Shown here one piece after another: positions 1 through 6,553 of a stretch of DNA of 10,676 bases. The stretch lies in assembly GCA_038528235.1 (NCBI GenBank), contig JBCBEX010000116.1, forward strand, positions 1-10,676. Direction: 5' to 3'. A program made the translations under genes and the position numbers. Every line of letters begins with the position of its first letter. The first letter of the stretch is position 1. Origin of the DNA: JBCBEX01 sp038528235. GTDB lineage: Bacteria; Bacteroidota; Rhodothermia; Rhodothermales; Rubricoccaceae. Under the pieces are notes generated by a model. That model did not search any database, was not told the origin of the DNA, and saw only the letters and a program-made list of their open reading frames with translations.

Positions 1-584
1 GAGTAGCGCGAGGTGTATGTCTCGCTGTGCGTCAGGACGATGTTGAGGCCGTAGCTGGTCGGATCGTCGCGGAGTTCGACGGTGCCCGGCCCGGTCGCGT
101 AGATCGGGGTCCCCTCCGGCACCACGAAGTCGACGCCGCGGTGCACCTGCTGGGTGTTGCGCCAAATCTTGCCAACTTGGCCGAACTCGGCGGAAACACG
201 CACGAGGTGCTCTTTGGCGAAGGGCAACGTGGACGGCTGCTGCGCGCTCGCGTTGAACGAGAGCGCGACGAAAAGGACCGCCACGAAGGCAGAGGAAGCG
301 TAGGTCATGCGTCGAAGGAGCGTGGTGTGAGGCGAAGCGGCAGAGCGAGCGCGGCGCTGGACCCGGCGCAGCCCGCGCGTGCCGCCGAAGTCAGCGAGGG
401 CCGCCGCGTAGGCGTCCTCGAACGGGTCGCCGTCGGCCCGCCGCGCTTCGGTGAGGCAGCAGACGTGGTCCACGAGGTCGTCGAGGAGCGGGACGTAGAG
501 CAGCCCCCGCCGCTTGAGATCGGCGACGATGTGGGCGACTTGCGCGTCGGTGAGCGGAGCGCTAGACGGGTCGGGCGTATGCAC
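1..584 (-). CDS. Membrane-anchored M23 (LytM) family metallopeptidase with N-terminal prefix domain, 3' part missing
   Basis: The reading frame runs off the left edge, so 194 codons are visible and the C-terminus is absent. From a GTG start at 584, residues about 11-76 form a helical, charged region containing DLVDHVCCLTEA (36-47). This resembles the prefix domains found after PadR genes in Bacteroidota. Residues about 94-110 are a hydrophobic segment ending in NASAQ, either a signal anchor or a cleavable signal. From about 123 comes a LytM domain: HRGVDF (148-153) carries the first two zinc ligands, H148 and D152, followed by PEGTPIYATGPGTV (156-169) and a YGLNIVLTH strand. The catalytic HxH motif would lie past the edge. 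M23 enzymes are zinc endopeptidases that cut peptidoglycan cross-bridges in the periplasm. The GTG lies 11 bases after the padR stop with no clear ribosome site, which suggests translational coupling. An alternative start at ATG 308 would give a plain secreted M23 protein and leave the conserved prefix unexplained. Confidence 0.75.
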   Translation of the reverse strand, partial: MHTPDPSSAPLTDAQVAHIVADLKRRGLLYVPLLDDLVDHVCCLTEARRADGDPFEDAYAAALADFGGTRGLRRVQRRARSAASPHTTLLRRMTYASSAFVAVLFVALSFNASAQQPSTLPFAKEHLVRVSAEFGQVGKIWRNTQQVHRGVDFVVPEGTPIYATGPGTVELRDDPTSYGLNIVLTHSETYTSRY

Positions 585-595
585 AGGCGGCAGGG

Positions 596-943
596 CTAGG
601 CGGCAGACGGATTCGGCGGCGCAGGGGCGAGCACGTCGCGCATCGTCTCGACGAACGCCTCGAAGGCGCGGACCTGCTCGGCGGCGGCGGCGCGGCCCTC
701 GGCGGTGACGTGGTAGTACTTCCGCTGCCGCCCGTTCACCCGCGCCCCCTCTACGTCGAGGAGGCCGTTCGCAACGAGCTTGTGGAGAAGCGGGTAGAGC
801 GCGCCCTCGCTGATGGTCAGCGCGCCGTCGGTGCGGTCGCGGACGTGCTGGGTGAGTTCGTAGCCGTACATGCGCCCGCGCTCGGCGAGCAGGCGGAGCA
901 CCACCGTCTGGAGCGTGCCCCGGAAGAGTTGCGTCGTATCCAT
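596..943 (-). CDS. PadR family transcriptional repressor
   Basis: This 115-residue protein has the normal length of a short PadR-type (PadR-s1) regulator. The winged helix spans about residues 8-85, with GRMYGYEL (23-30), the recognition region ISEGALYPLLHKLVANGLL (44-62) and the wing GRQRKYYHVTAEG (71-83). The short C-terminal helix (about 86-104) is the usual dimerisation element. PadR repressors of this type bind an inverted repeat over their own promoter and control the gene cotranscribed behind them, here the M23 peptidase 11 bases downstream. The ATG at 943 sits just behind a candidate promoter and operator with no Shine-Dalgarno sequence, so the mRNA may be leaderless. The ligand or signal cannot be read from the sequence. 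Confidence 0.92.
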   Translation of the reverse strand: MDTTQLFRGTLQTVVLRLLAERGRMYGYELTQHVRDRTDGALTISEGALYPLLHKLVANGLLDVEGARVNGRQRKYYHVTAEGRAAAAEQVRAFEAFVETMRDVLAPAPPNPSAA

Positions 944-948
944 GCGAG

Positions 949-978
949 AGTATACATCGACACCCGATGCATAAGCAA
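949..978 (-). promoter_or_regulatory. Candidate padR promoter, possibly leaderless
   Basis: Reading the minus strand, TTGCTT (978-973) and TATACT (954-949) lie 18 bases apart and resemble -35 and -10 boxes. Transcription would begin roughly at the padR start codon (943), which fits the absence of a ribosome binding site. Sigma factor preferences in this lineage may differ from the classic consensus, so this is a pattern match only. Confidence 0.35.
951..973. promoter_or_regulatory. Candidate PadR operator (inverted repeat)
   Basis: TATACATCG (951-959) and CGATGCATA (965-973) are inverted copies matching at 8 of 9 positions, with a 5-base centre ACACC. The repeat covers the putative -10 box of padR, where a repressor would block its own transcription. 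PadR operators are typically dyads of the ATGT...ACAT kind, which this resembles. Autoregulation is inferred. Confidence 0.45.
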
Positions 979-1023
979 CAGAGGTATTACGATTGACGCG
1001 CTGTGCTGGGGCGGCTCCCCCCG

Positions 1024-1108
1024 TCCTGCGTCGCCTCCGTTCTGACGAACTCCGCTCCTCGGACTGTCCCCCTCACGCGTGAGGAGGACAGTTCTTGGGG
1101 ACGCAGGA
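1024..1108. repeat. Nested palindrome in the padR-IMPase spacer
   Basis: The core, 1063-1092, is a 30-base palindrome with 15-base arms (one mismatch) centred on CTCACGCGTGAG. Outer arms TCCTGCGTC (1024-1032) and GACGCAGGA (1100-1108) are perfect inverted copies around it. There is no T-run on either side, so it is a poor intrinsic terminator. It could be a dispersed repeat element or a protein-binding dyad. Nothing in this stretch looks coding. Confidence 0.5.
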
Positions 1109-1153
1109 GCGAAGCGACCGTGACCCAAACTCCACGTTGCAAACTCAAACCGA

Positions 1154-1279
1154 TGTCATCCTGAGCGAGCGCAGCGAGTCGAAGGATTTCTGTCCACCTC
1201 GAAGCTTTTCTTGAAGCTTTGAAGCTGACCCACAGATCCTTCGGCTAAGCAGCCGATGGCTGCTCCGCTCAGGATGACA
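1154..1279. repeat. MITE-like palindromic element with 14-bp terminal inverted repeats
   Basis: TGTCATCCTGAGCG (1154-1167) and CGCTCAGGATGACA (1266-1279) are perfect inverted repeats bounding 126 bases. Inside, CGAAGGAT (1180-1187) and ATCCTTCG (1236-1243) form a second inverted pair, and the centre holds repeated GAAGCTTT words. The 'GTCATCCTGAGC...CGAAGGAT' sequence is, from memory, a non-coding repeat seen scattered through many unrelated bacterial genomes. There is no reading frame of its own and no obvious target-site duplication. It lies 28 bases beyond the stop codon of the IMPase-family gene, so its hairpin may also end that transcript. Confidence 0.8.
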
Positions 1280-1307
1280 GGAATGGAGCAGGATGCTCTG
1301 TGTCTCG

Positions 1308-2213
1308 CTACCGCCCCGGCTGCCCGGTTGGCAGTCCTCCTTCACCGGCGCGAGCCTCGGCGACGAGGCGTAGGGCATGGCCGTCGAGCAACGTCTGCGA
1401 CGCGGCGGCTGTCGCGGGAAAGGCAGCGCGGGTGGCCTCGGCGGTGTTGTCCAGCCAGGCGGCGAGGCGGTCGGGGAAGAGCGGCTGCCCGTCGAAGTCC
1501 GTGATGCCGGGGGCCCCGCCCTCGCGCAGGAGCAGGTCGCCCGCAGCGCAGTCCCAGAGCGAAAGGCCCGAGTGCAGCGTCGTGTCGAGCAGCCCGGCAG
1601 CGACGTAGGCAAAGCTCATGCACGCGCTGCGGAGGTAGCGCCACGTCTGGCGCGGCACGCTGAGGCGGTCGGCGGCAGCCACCAACGCGTAGGTGCCCGG
1701 CCCAGTCACGTCGAAGAGCGCGTCGGACGCCGAGAGGTCATGGGCGGCCACGTCCGCGTTGGGCCGCATCGGCACGGGCGCGCGGTCGGCGATCTGCATC
1801 GTCGTGCCGAGACCAGTCGCCCCGGCGAACGTCTGCTGGTTAGCCGGGCAGTGCGTCACGCCGACGGTCGGCACGAGGTCCTCGCAGAAGGCGATGCTGA
1901 CGGCGTACATCGGCAGGCCGCGCTGGTAGTTCAGCGTCCCGTCGATGGGGTCGACCACCCACAGCCGCGTGCGGGCCGCGCCGGGGTCGCCTTCGAGGCC
2001 GCCCTCCTCGCCGAGGATCGGTTCACCCGGGTACGCTGCCGCGAGGCGTTCGCGCACGAGCGCCTCGGCGCGGCTGTCGTACTCCGTCGCCACGTCGAAG
2101 CGGTCCGCCGTCTTGGCTGTCCCGGTGGTGCGCCCCCAGCCGTCGAGCGTCAGCGCGCCCACCTCCACGGCAAGGTCGAGGACGAAGGCAAGGCGGGCAG
2201 CGCGGTCGGTCAT
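1308..2213 (-). CDS. Inositol monophosphatase family protein
   Basis: The 301-residue protein belongs to the Mg2+-dependent, Li+-sensitive phosphatase superfamily. The metal-binding motifs are all present: GEE at 68-70, WVVDPIDGTLNY at 85-96 (D88 and D91) and WDCAAGD at 220-226 (D221). RFDVATEYDSRAE (38-50) and ACMSFAYVAAGLLD (197-210) are further family landmarks. The DGTLNY form of the second motif fits inositol/sugar monophosphatases of the SuhB type rather than the DGTKEF of CysQ. The likely reaction is hydrolysis of a small phosphomonoester such as myo-inositol 1-phosphate in the cytoplasm, but the substrate cannot be fixed from sequence. It lies 107 bases downstream of nrnA on the same strand. 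The ATG at 2213 is the first residue giving a normal family start; no ribosome site is visible. A tail of about 25 residues after the conserved core carries no known motif. Confidence 0.93.
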   Translation of the reverse strand: MTDRAARLAFVLDLAVEVGALTLDGWGRTTGTAKTADRFDVATEYDSRAEALVRERLAAAYPGEPILGEEGGLEGDPGAARTRLWVVDPIDGTLNYQRGLPMYAVSIAFCEDLVPTVGVTHCPANQQTFAGATGLGTTMQIADRAPVPMRPNADVAAHDLSASDALFDVTGPGTYALVAAADRLSVPRQTWRYLRSACMSFAYVAAGLLDTTLHSGLSLWDCAAGDLLLREGGAPGITDFDGQPLFPDRLAAWLDNTAEATRAAFPATAAASQTLLDGHALRLVAEARAGEGGLPTGQPGR

Positions 2214-2217
2214 GGGG

Positions 2218-2297
2218 ACGTGTGGACGTGTGCAGGTGCGGACGTATGAACGAGAGAAAGCTCGCGGCGTGGCGCGGTGGCCTGCACGTTCACACGT
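2218..2297. repeat. Long imperfect inverted repeat between nrnA and the IMPase-family gene
   Basis: The left arm, 2218-2236 (ACGTGTGGACGTGTGCAGG), pairs with the right arm, 2281-2297 (CCTGCACGTTCACACGT), apart from one mismatch and a two-base insertion. The arms are themselves built of short repeated words (GGACGTGT twice on the left, ACGTTCA twice on the right). It fills most of the 107-base spacer, so it could attenuate or process an nrnA-IMPase transcript. No poly-T follows on the minus strand, so simple intrinsic termination is unlikely. Confidence 0.5.
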
Positions 2298-2320
2298 TCA
2301 AACCTCCATACCTTGATACA

Positions 2321-3448
2321 TCACCCGCCCTGCTCGCGCATCGCCTGGAGGAGGGCCATCGTCTCGGCGGAGAGCGTGTCCGACGCCTCGAACTCCTCCG
2401 GGGCGCCTGTGAGATGCTCGGGCGCGGCCTTCACGACACGCTTGATGGTGTCGTGGAGTTCGCCGCCCTTCACGAACGCACCGGCGGCGTTGGGGTGGCC
2501 GCCGCCCTTAAAGCGCGCGGCCCAGCCGTTGATCGGGCAGTCGCCCTTCGAGCGGAACGATGCCTTCACGCCGCCCTTGACCTCGCGGAAGATCACCGCC
2601 GCCTCCACCCCGTCGAGGCTGAGCGCGTACTGCACGAACGGCTCCGAGGCGTCCATCGGCGCGCCCGTCTCGTCGAGCATCTGCTGGGCGACGTAGAGCG
2701 TGGCGAGGCGGCCGTCGTAGTGCGTGCGGATCGTCTTGAGGGCCAAACTCAAGAGCCGCAGGTCCTCGCGCTGGACGCCGTCGTAGATCGCGATGTGGAT
2801 CGGCTCGGGCGTGATGCCGCCGCGCTCCATCAGGTCGGCGACGATGCGGTGCGTGCTCGGGCGCGTCGCGCCGAAGCGGAACGAGCCCGTGTCCGTGACG
2901 ATGCCCGTGTAGAGCGCCGTCGCGATGCCGGTGTCGATGGCCGACACGTCGTGCGCGGCGATGAGGTCGTAGATCAGCTCCGCCGTCGAGGCCGCCTCGG
3001 TGCGGACATACGTCTGGTCGAACCAGTTCTCCGGGCGCGGGTGGTGGTCGATGAGCACCTTCGTCGTCTTCGCGCCCTGGACGCTGTTGCCCATCCAGCC
3101 GAGCCGCTGCTTGGCGTTGGTGTCGACGACCGCGATCACATCGGCCTCGGCGACGGCCTGCACGTGCGCCATGTCGCCCGTGTCGAACTGCACGACCTCG
3201 CCGAGTTCGTCGAGAAGCCAGCCGAGGTTGCGCGGCGGCACGTCGGGGTTGAAGCAGTGGACGGTCTTGCCGAGGCCCCGCAGGAAGAGCGCGAGGCCGA
3301 GCGTGGAGCCGAGGGCGTCGCCGTCAGGGCGCAGGTGCGAGGTGATGACCACGCGCTCGGCGGCGAGCAGCGTGTCGCGGACCGTGGCAAGGTCGTCAGG
3401 GATGGAGGGGCCGTCGGGGATGACGGGCGTGGGAAGGGCGTCGGACAT
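2321..3448 (-). CDS. nrnA: Bifunctional oligoribonuclease / pAp phosphatase (DHH-DHHA1 family)
   Basis: This 375-residue phosphodiesterase matches NrnA. The DHH domain carries ITSHLRPDGDALGS (35-48; H38, D42, D44), VVDT (107-110; D109), the signature DHH (134-136) and the TDTGSFRFGAT segment (185-195; D186). All are Mn2+ ligands in this family. The DHHA1 domain holds the substrate-binding GGGHPNAAG (315-323). NrnA degrades 2-5 nucleotide RNAs in the cytoplasm and removes the 3' phosphate from pAp, a product of sulfate assimilation. The chosen ATG at 3448 begins MSDALPTP, close to the usual N-terminus. The open frame continues upstream to 3982 but there it overlaps the divergent helicase gene. 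The protein is longer than typical NrnA because of about 35 acidic residues at the C-terminus. It diverges from the helicase across a 171-base spacer and is followed by the IMPase-family gene. Confidence 0.94.
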   Translation of the reverse strand: MSDALPTPVIPDGPSIPDDLATVRDTLLAAERVVITSHLRPDGDALGSTLGLALFLRGLGKTVHCFNPDVPPRNLGWLLDELGEVVQFDTGDMAHVQAVAEADVIAVVDTNAKQRLGWMGNSVQGAKTTKVLIDHHPRPENWFDQTYVRTEAASTAELIYDLIAAHDVSAIDTGIATALYTGIVTDTGSFRFGATRPSTHRIVADLMERGGITPEPIHIAIYDGVQREDLRLLSLALKTIRTHYDGRLATLYVAQQMLDETGAPMDASEPFVQYALSLDGVEAAVIFREVKGGVKASFRSKGDCPINGWAARFKGGGHPNAAGAFVKGGELHDTIKRVVKAAPEHLTGAPEEFEASDTLSAETMALLQAMREQGG

Positions 3449-3580
3449 GAGAAGGCACTTGGGAGAGACGAAGCGCCAAGGTACGGGCGCCACAACCTCC
3501 CGGGTCCGTTTGGATCGAGCAGCCTGCTTCCGACGCGTGCAACATGGACGAACCTCTCCCCGGCCCTGCCGCGTCCGTAC

Positions 3581-3613
3581 ACTTCCCCCTTCAAACTTCC
3601 TACTTCCCCCTTC
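3581..3613 (+). repeat. Pyrimidine-rich direct repeat just upstream of the helicase start
   Basis: The 12-mer ACTTCCCCCTTC occurs at 3581-3592 and again at 3602-3613, a 21-base period, with the related words AAACTTCC and CTACTTCC between them. The rest of the nrnA-helicase spacer (3449-3580) shows no clear promoter on either strand. The tract ends only 6 bases before the GTG start, so it replaces the place where a ribosome site would be. Confidence 0.6.
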
Positions 3614-3619
3614 CCCGCC

Positions 3620-5695
3620 GTGGCCCGCCGCTTCGTCCTCAAGCCCGACCCGACGCCTGATGCGCCCGCCACCCCGGAGGCTGCGCTGACGCTCGACTAC
3701 GCCGGGGCGCTCAACGAGCAGCAGTACGCCGCCGCGACGGCCCCAGGCGGTCCCACGCTGATCGTGGCGGGCGCGGGGACGGGTAAGACGCGGACGCTCG
3801 TCTGGCGCGTCGCCTACCTCATCGAGACGGGCACGCCACCCGAGCAGATCGTGCTGCTCACGTTCACGCGGCGTGCAGCGCGCGAGATGCTCAACCGCGC
3901 CGCCGACCTTCTCGACGGGCGCGCGCAGCGGGTGCGCGGCGGCACGTTCCACAGCTTCTGCCTGCAGATCCTGCGCATCCACGCGGAGAAAATCGGCTAC
4001 CCGAAGGGCTTCACGCTCCTCGACGCTACGGATAGTGCCGATGTGATCGACCTCATTCGCACGGAGCGCGGGCTGGGCTCGGGGCGCAAGCGGTTCCCGA
4101 AGAAGCGCACGCTCCAGGCGATGTTCTCGGCGACCGCCAACCGCGCGCTACGGCTCGACGACGTGGTCGAGGCGAAGTACCCGCAGTTCCTCGTCCACCT
4201 CGACGACCTCGACGCGCTCCAGACGGCCTTCGCGGACTACAAGCGCCGCCACGGGCTGATGGACTACGACGACCTCCTCCTCCAGACGCAGCACCTCTTC
4301 CAGCAGCACCCCGACACCGCGCGGCAGGTCAGCGCCGGATGCCGCCACGTGCTCGTCGATGAGTACCAGGACACGAACCGGATGCAGGCCGACCTCGTGC
4401 GGCACTTCGCGGCCGTCCACGGCAACGTCACCGCCGTCGGCGACGACGCGCAGTCGATCTACCGCTTCCGGGGGGCCGACTTCCGCAACATCCTCGACTT
4501 CCCGACGCACTTTCCCGGCACGAAACTCTACAAGCTGGAGGAGAACTACCGCTCGACGCAGCCCATCCTCGACCTCGCCAACCGCGTGCTGGAGCAGGCA
4601 CAGGAGAAATACGAGAAGACGCTGTTCACTGAGAAACAGACCGGCGAGCTGCCCGCGCTCGTGCAGGCTCCCGACGACGCGTGGCAGAGCAAGTTCGTCT
4701 GCCAGGTGGTCCTCGAAGAGCGCGAGGGCGGCACCCCGCTCAACCGGATGGCGGTGCTCTTCCGGAGCGGCTACAACTCGTACGACCTCGAAACGGAGCT
4801 CAACCGGCGGCGCATCCCGTTCGTGAAGTTCGGCGGGCTGAAGCTCAACGAGGCGGCGCATGTGAAGGACGTGCTGGCCCACCTCCGCGTGGCCGAGAAC
4901 CCGGCCGACGCCGTGGCCTGGAACCGCGTGCTGCGGCTGCTCGACGGCATCGGCCCGAAGACGGCAGCACAGCTGGTCGATTGGATCGCGCAGGCCGAGG
5001 ACCCCTACGCGCTCGACGCGCCATTCGTGAGCCCACGCTTCGTGGAGGAGATCAAGCGCCTCGCCGCGCTGTTGCAGGCGCTACGAGCCTCCGATGACGG
5101 CCTGCCCGTACAACTCGAAACGCTGCTCGGCTACTACGAGCCGATCCTCGCGCGGACCTACACCGAGGACCACCCGAAGCGCCAGCAGGACCTCGACCAC
5201 GTCGCGGGCCTCGCCGAGGGCTACGCCAGCCGCGGCGACTTCCTCGAAGCGCTCACGCTCGATCCCATCGACCTCACCGCGCTCGACGCCGAGGCCGCGC
5301 TGGACGACGAGCCGCCGCTCGTCCTCTCGACGATCCACTCAGCGAAGGGCCTGGAGTTCGACAGCGTGTTCCTCATCCAGGCGCTCGACGGCGTCATCCC
5401 GTCGCAGTACAGCCTCGGCTCCGATGCCGAGATCGACGAGGAGCTGCGGCTGCTCTACGTCGCGGTCACGCGCGCCGAGCGGCAGCTTTTTGTGAGCTAC
5501 CCGATGCTCCAGCGCCGCCGCCGCACCGGCGACTTCTTCGCCCGCCCCACCCGCTTCCTCGACGGCCTCCCCGAGACCGTCTTAGAGCCGTGGACGCTGG
5601 TTCAAGACCAACAGGGCCAGGAGCAGAACGCGCCGCCGAAGCAGCTTCCCGAAGGCTCCGGTGAAACGCCGAAGCAACTGGGGCCAGGCGAATGA
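3620..5695 (+). CDS. UvrD/PcrA/Rep-type superfamily 1 ATP-dependent DNA helicase
   Basis: The 691-residue protein is a 3'-5' SF1A DNA helicase with all motifs in order: Q motif LNEQQYAAA (31-39), Walker A GAGTGKT (51-57), Ia LLTFTRRAAREML, Ic GTFHSF, Walker B VDEYQDTN (246-253), III VGDDAQSIYRFRGAD, IV LEENYRST, V TIHSAKGLEFD (571-581) and VI LLYVAVTRAER (611-621). Members unwind DNA in excision and mismatch repair, remove RecA filaments, or restart stalled forks. The choice between UvrD, PcrA and Rep roles is not settled by sequence alone. The length is close to that family, with a 30-residue N-terminal extension and a short Gln-rich tail. GTG at 3620 (MARRFVLKP) is the most sensible start. 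Upstream in-frame codons have no ATG nearby and read antisense to nrnA. The only ATG in the spacer (3544) is out of frame. The gene ends 6 bases before the convergent gene's stop codon. Confidence 0.95.
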   Translation: MARRFVLKPDPTPDAPATPEAALTLDYAGALNEQQYAAATAPGGPTLIVAGAGTGKTRTLVWRVAYLIETGTPPEQIVLLTFTRRAAREMLNRAADLLDGRAQRVRGGTFHSFCLQILRIHAEKIGYPKGFTLLDATDSADVIDLIRTERGLGSGRKRFPKKRTLQAMFSATANRALRLDDVVEAKYPQFLVHLDDLDALQTAFADYKRRHGLMDYDDLLLQTQHLFQQHPDTARQVSAGCRHVLVDEYQDTNRMQADLVRHFAAVHGNVTAVGDDAQSIYRFRGADFRNILDFPTHFPGTKLYKLEENYRSTQPILDLANRVLEQAQEKYEKTLFTEKQTGELPALVQAPDDAWQSKFVCQVVLEEREGGTPLNRMAVLFRSGYNSYDLETELNRRRIPFVKFGGLKLNEAAHVKDVLAHLRVAENPADAVAWNRVLRLLDGIGPKTAAQLVDWIAQAEDPYALDAPFVSPRFVEEIKRLAALLQALRASDDGLPVQLETLLGYYEPILARTYTEDHPKRQQDLDHVAGLAEGYASRGDFLEALTLDPIDLTALDAEAALDDEPPLVLSTIHSAKGLEFDSVFLIQALDGVIPSQYSLGSDAEIDEELRLLYVAVTRAERQLFVSYPMLQRRRRTGDFFARPTRFLDGLPETVLEPWTLVQDQQGQEQNAPPKQLPEGSGETPKQLGPGE

Positions 5696-5701
5696 AAGGA
5701 G

Positions 5702-6553
5702 CTATTCCCCTGCCGATGTTTCTGCAGAGGTGACGCGCACATCGCCGACGGACTCGACGACGTTCCAGAGCTCCGACTTGTAGATCACGCGCGAGGCCTC
5801 GGTGCGGTCCATCATCGTCTCGATCTCGGCGGCGGAGGCGTTGTGGGCGCGGCGCATGAGCGGCTCGTCGACGGGCTCGGCGTAGTCGCCCAGGTCGGTG
5901 TAGTAGTCGATCGTGAGGTAGTTGTAGTTCACCGCGGTTCCGGCGGGCAGGACGAGTCGGTAGACGGCCCAGCCGCTCAGCGTCTCGTTGTCGATGCGCG
6001 CCTGGTGGATCGGCCTCCAGACATCCTGCTCGGTGGCCTCATACTCCGCCGTCGCGGTGGGCGGGGCCATCATGAAGTTGAGGACCTCGTAGCGCGCCGC
6101 CTCGGGCCGGTTGGCACCGCCCTCGCCGACGGTCGCCACGAGCTCCCAGACCTCCGTGTGGAGAATGTCGCGCGAGTCGAGCGTGCGGTCCATCATCACT
6201 TCGGTGTCCGCGTCCGGGTGCGCCTTCGCCACGATGCTGCCGGGGATGGCGCTTTCAAGCTGCGCGAAGTCCTCGAAGATCGTGAGGGTGAGGTAGTTGT
6301 AGGCGCTCGTCGTGGTGGCGAGGCGCGCTTCGAGCACGACCCAGTCCTCGATGAGGCCTGCGCGGACGCGCTCCTGGTGGATCGGCTTCCAGATCTCACG
6401 CTCGACGGCGAGGTAGTCGGTTTCGCCGCCCTCCGGCACGGCCACGTAGTCGATCTGGACAAAGACGCGGTCGGCGGACTGGGCGACCGCAGGGAGCGTC
6501 CATCCCGCGCCGAGAAGTACGAAGAGGAGGAGGAGAGAGAGTCGAGCCTGCAT
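5702..6553 (-). CDS. Exported protein with two tandem copies of a roughly 110-residue domain
   Basis: The product is 283 residues. MQARLSLLLLFVLLGAGWTLPAVAQ is a textbook signal peptide with likely cleavage after AVA (24), so it acts in the periplasm or outside. The mature part is a clear internal duplication. Copy 1 (about 30-138) and copy 2 (about 154-267) share, in order, a Y/E-rich strand, W-[KR]-PIHQ-x-R (55-62 and 179-186), a W at 71 and 195, T-A/S-x-Y/N-YNYLT (about 82-90 and 206-214), an acidic Y/F-x-D stretch, an 'AH..(A/D)...E.MMDRT..SR' block (111-128 and 236-255) and a closing E-[VL]-W. The pattern of short domains with YNYLT strands suggests a dimeric alpha-beta barrel (ferredoxin-like) fold, such as that of ABM or NIPSNAP proteins, with the tandem copies forming one pseudo-dimer. 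I recognise no named family and assign no activity. The ATG at 6553 is chosen because the signal peptide follows directly; the open frame upstream to 6754 is basic and unlike a leader. Confidence 0.87.
   Translation of the reverse strand: MQARLSLLLLFVLLGAGWTLPAVAQSADRVFVQIDYVAVPEGGETDYLAVEREIWKPIHQERVRAGLIEDWVVLEARLATTTSAYNYLTLTIFEDFAQLESAIPGSIVAKAHPDADTEVMMDRTLDSRDILHTEVWELVATVGEGGANRPEAARYEVLNFMMAPPTATAEYEATEQDVWRPIHQARIDNETLSGWAVYRLVLPAGTAVNYNYLTIDYYTDLGDYAEPVDEPLMRRAHNASAAEIETMMDRTEASRVIYKSELWNVVESVGDVRVTSAETSAGE

Noticed and set aside
1308..2213. CysQ-type 3',5'-bisphosphate nucleotidase, which would pair neatly with NrnA in pAp removal
   Set aside because: The second metal motif reads DPIDGTLNY as in inositol monophosphatases, not DGTKEF as in CysQ, so the shared pathway is not supported.
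3476..3483. TACCTTGG on the minus strand as a Bacteroidota -7 box (TAnnTTTG) for nrnA
   Set aside because: It matches 7 of 8 positions but no TTTG -33 box lies at the expected distance; the nearest TTG is far too close.
2222..3619. Plus-strand frame upstream of the helicase as an N-terminal extension of about 466 residues
   Set aside because: It is antisense to nrnA, whose DHH and GGGHPNAAG motifs are intact on the minus strand. The extension is Arg/Val/Ala-rich shadow sequence with no helicase domain, and the helicase core begins about 30 residues after GTG 3620.
3449..3982. Longer nrnA with a start at 3982
   Set aside because: The added residues are antisense to the helicase motif I region and resemble no DHH protein; the ATG at 3448 gives the family-like N-terminus.
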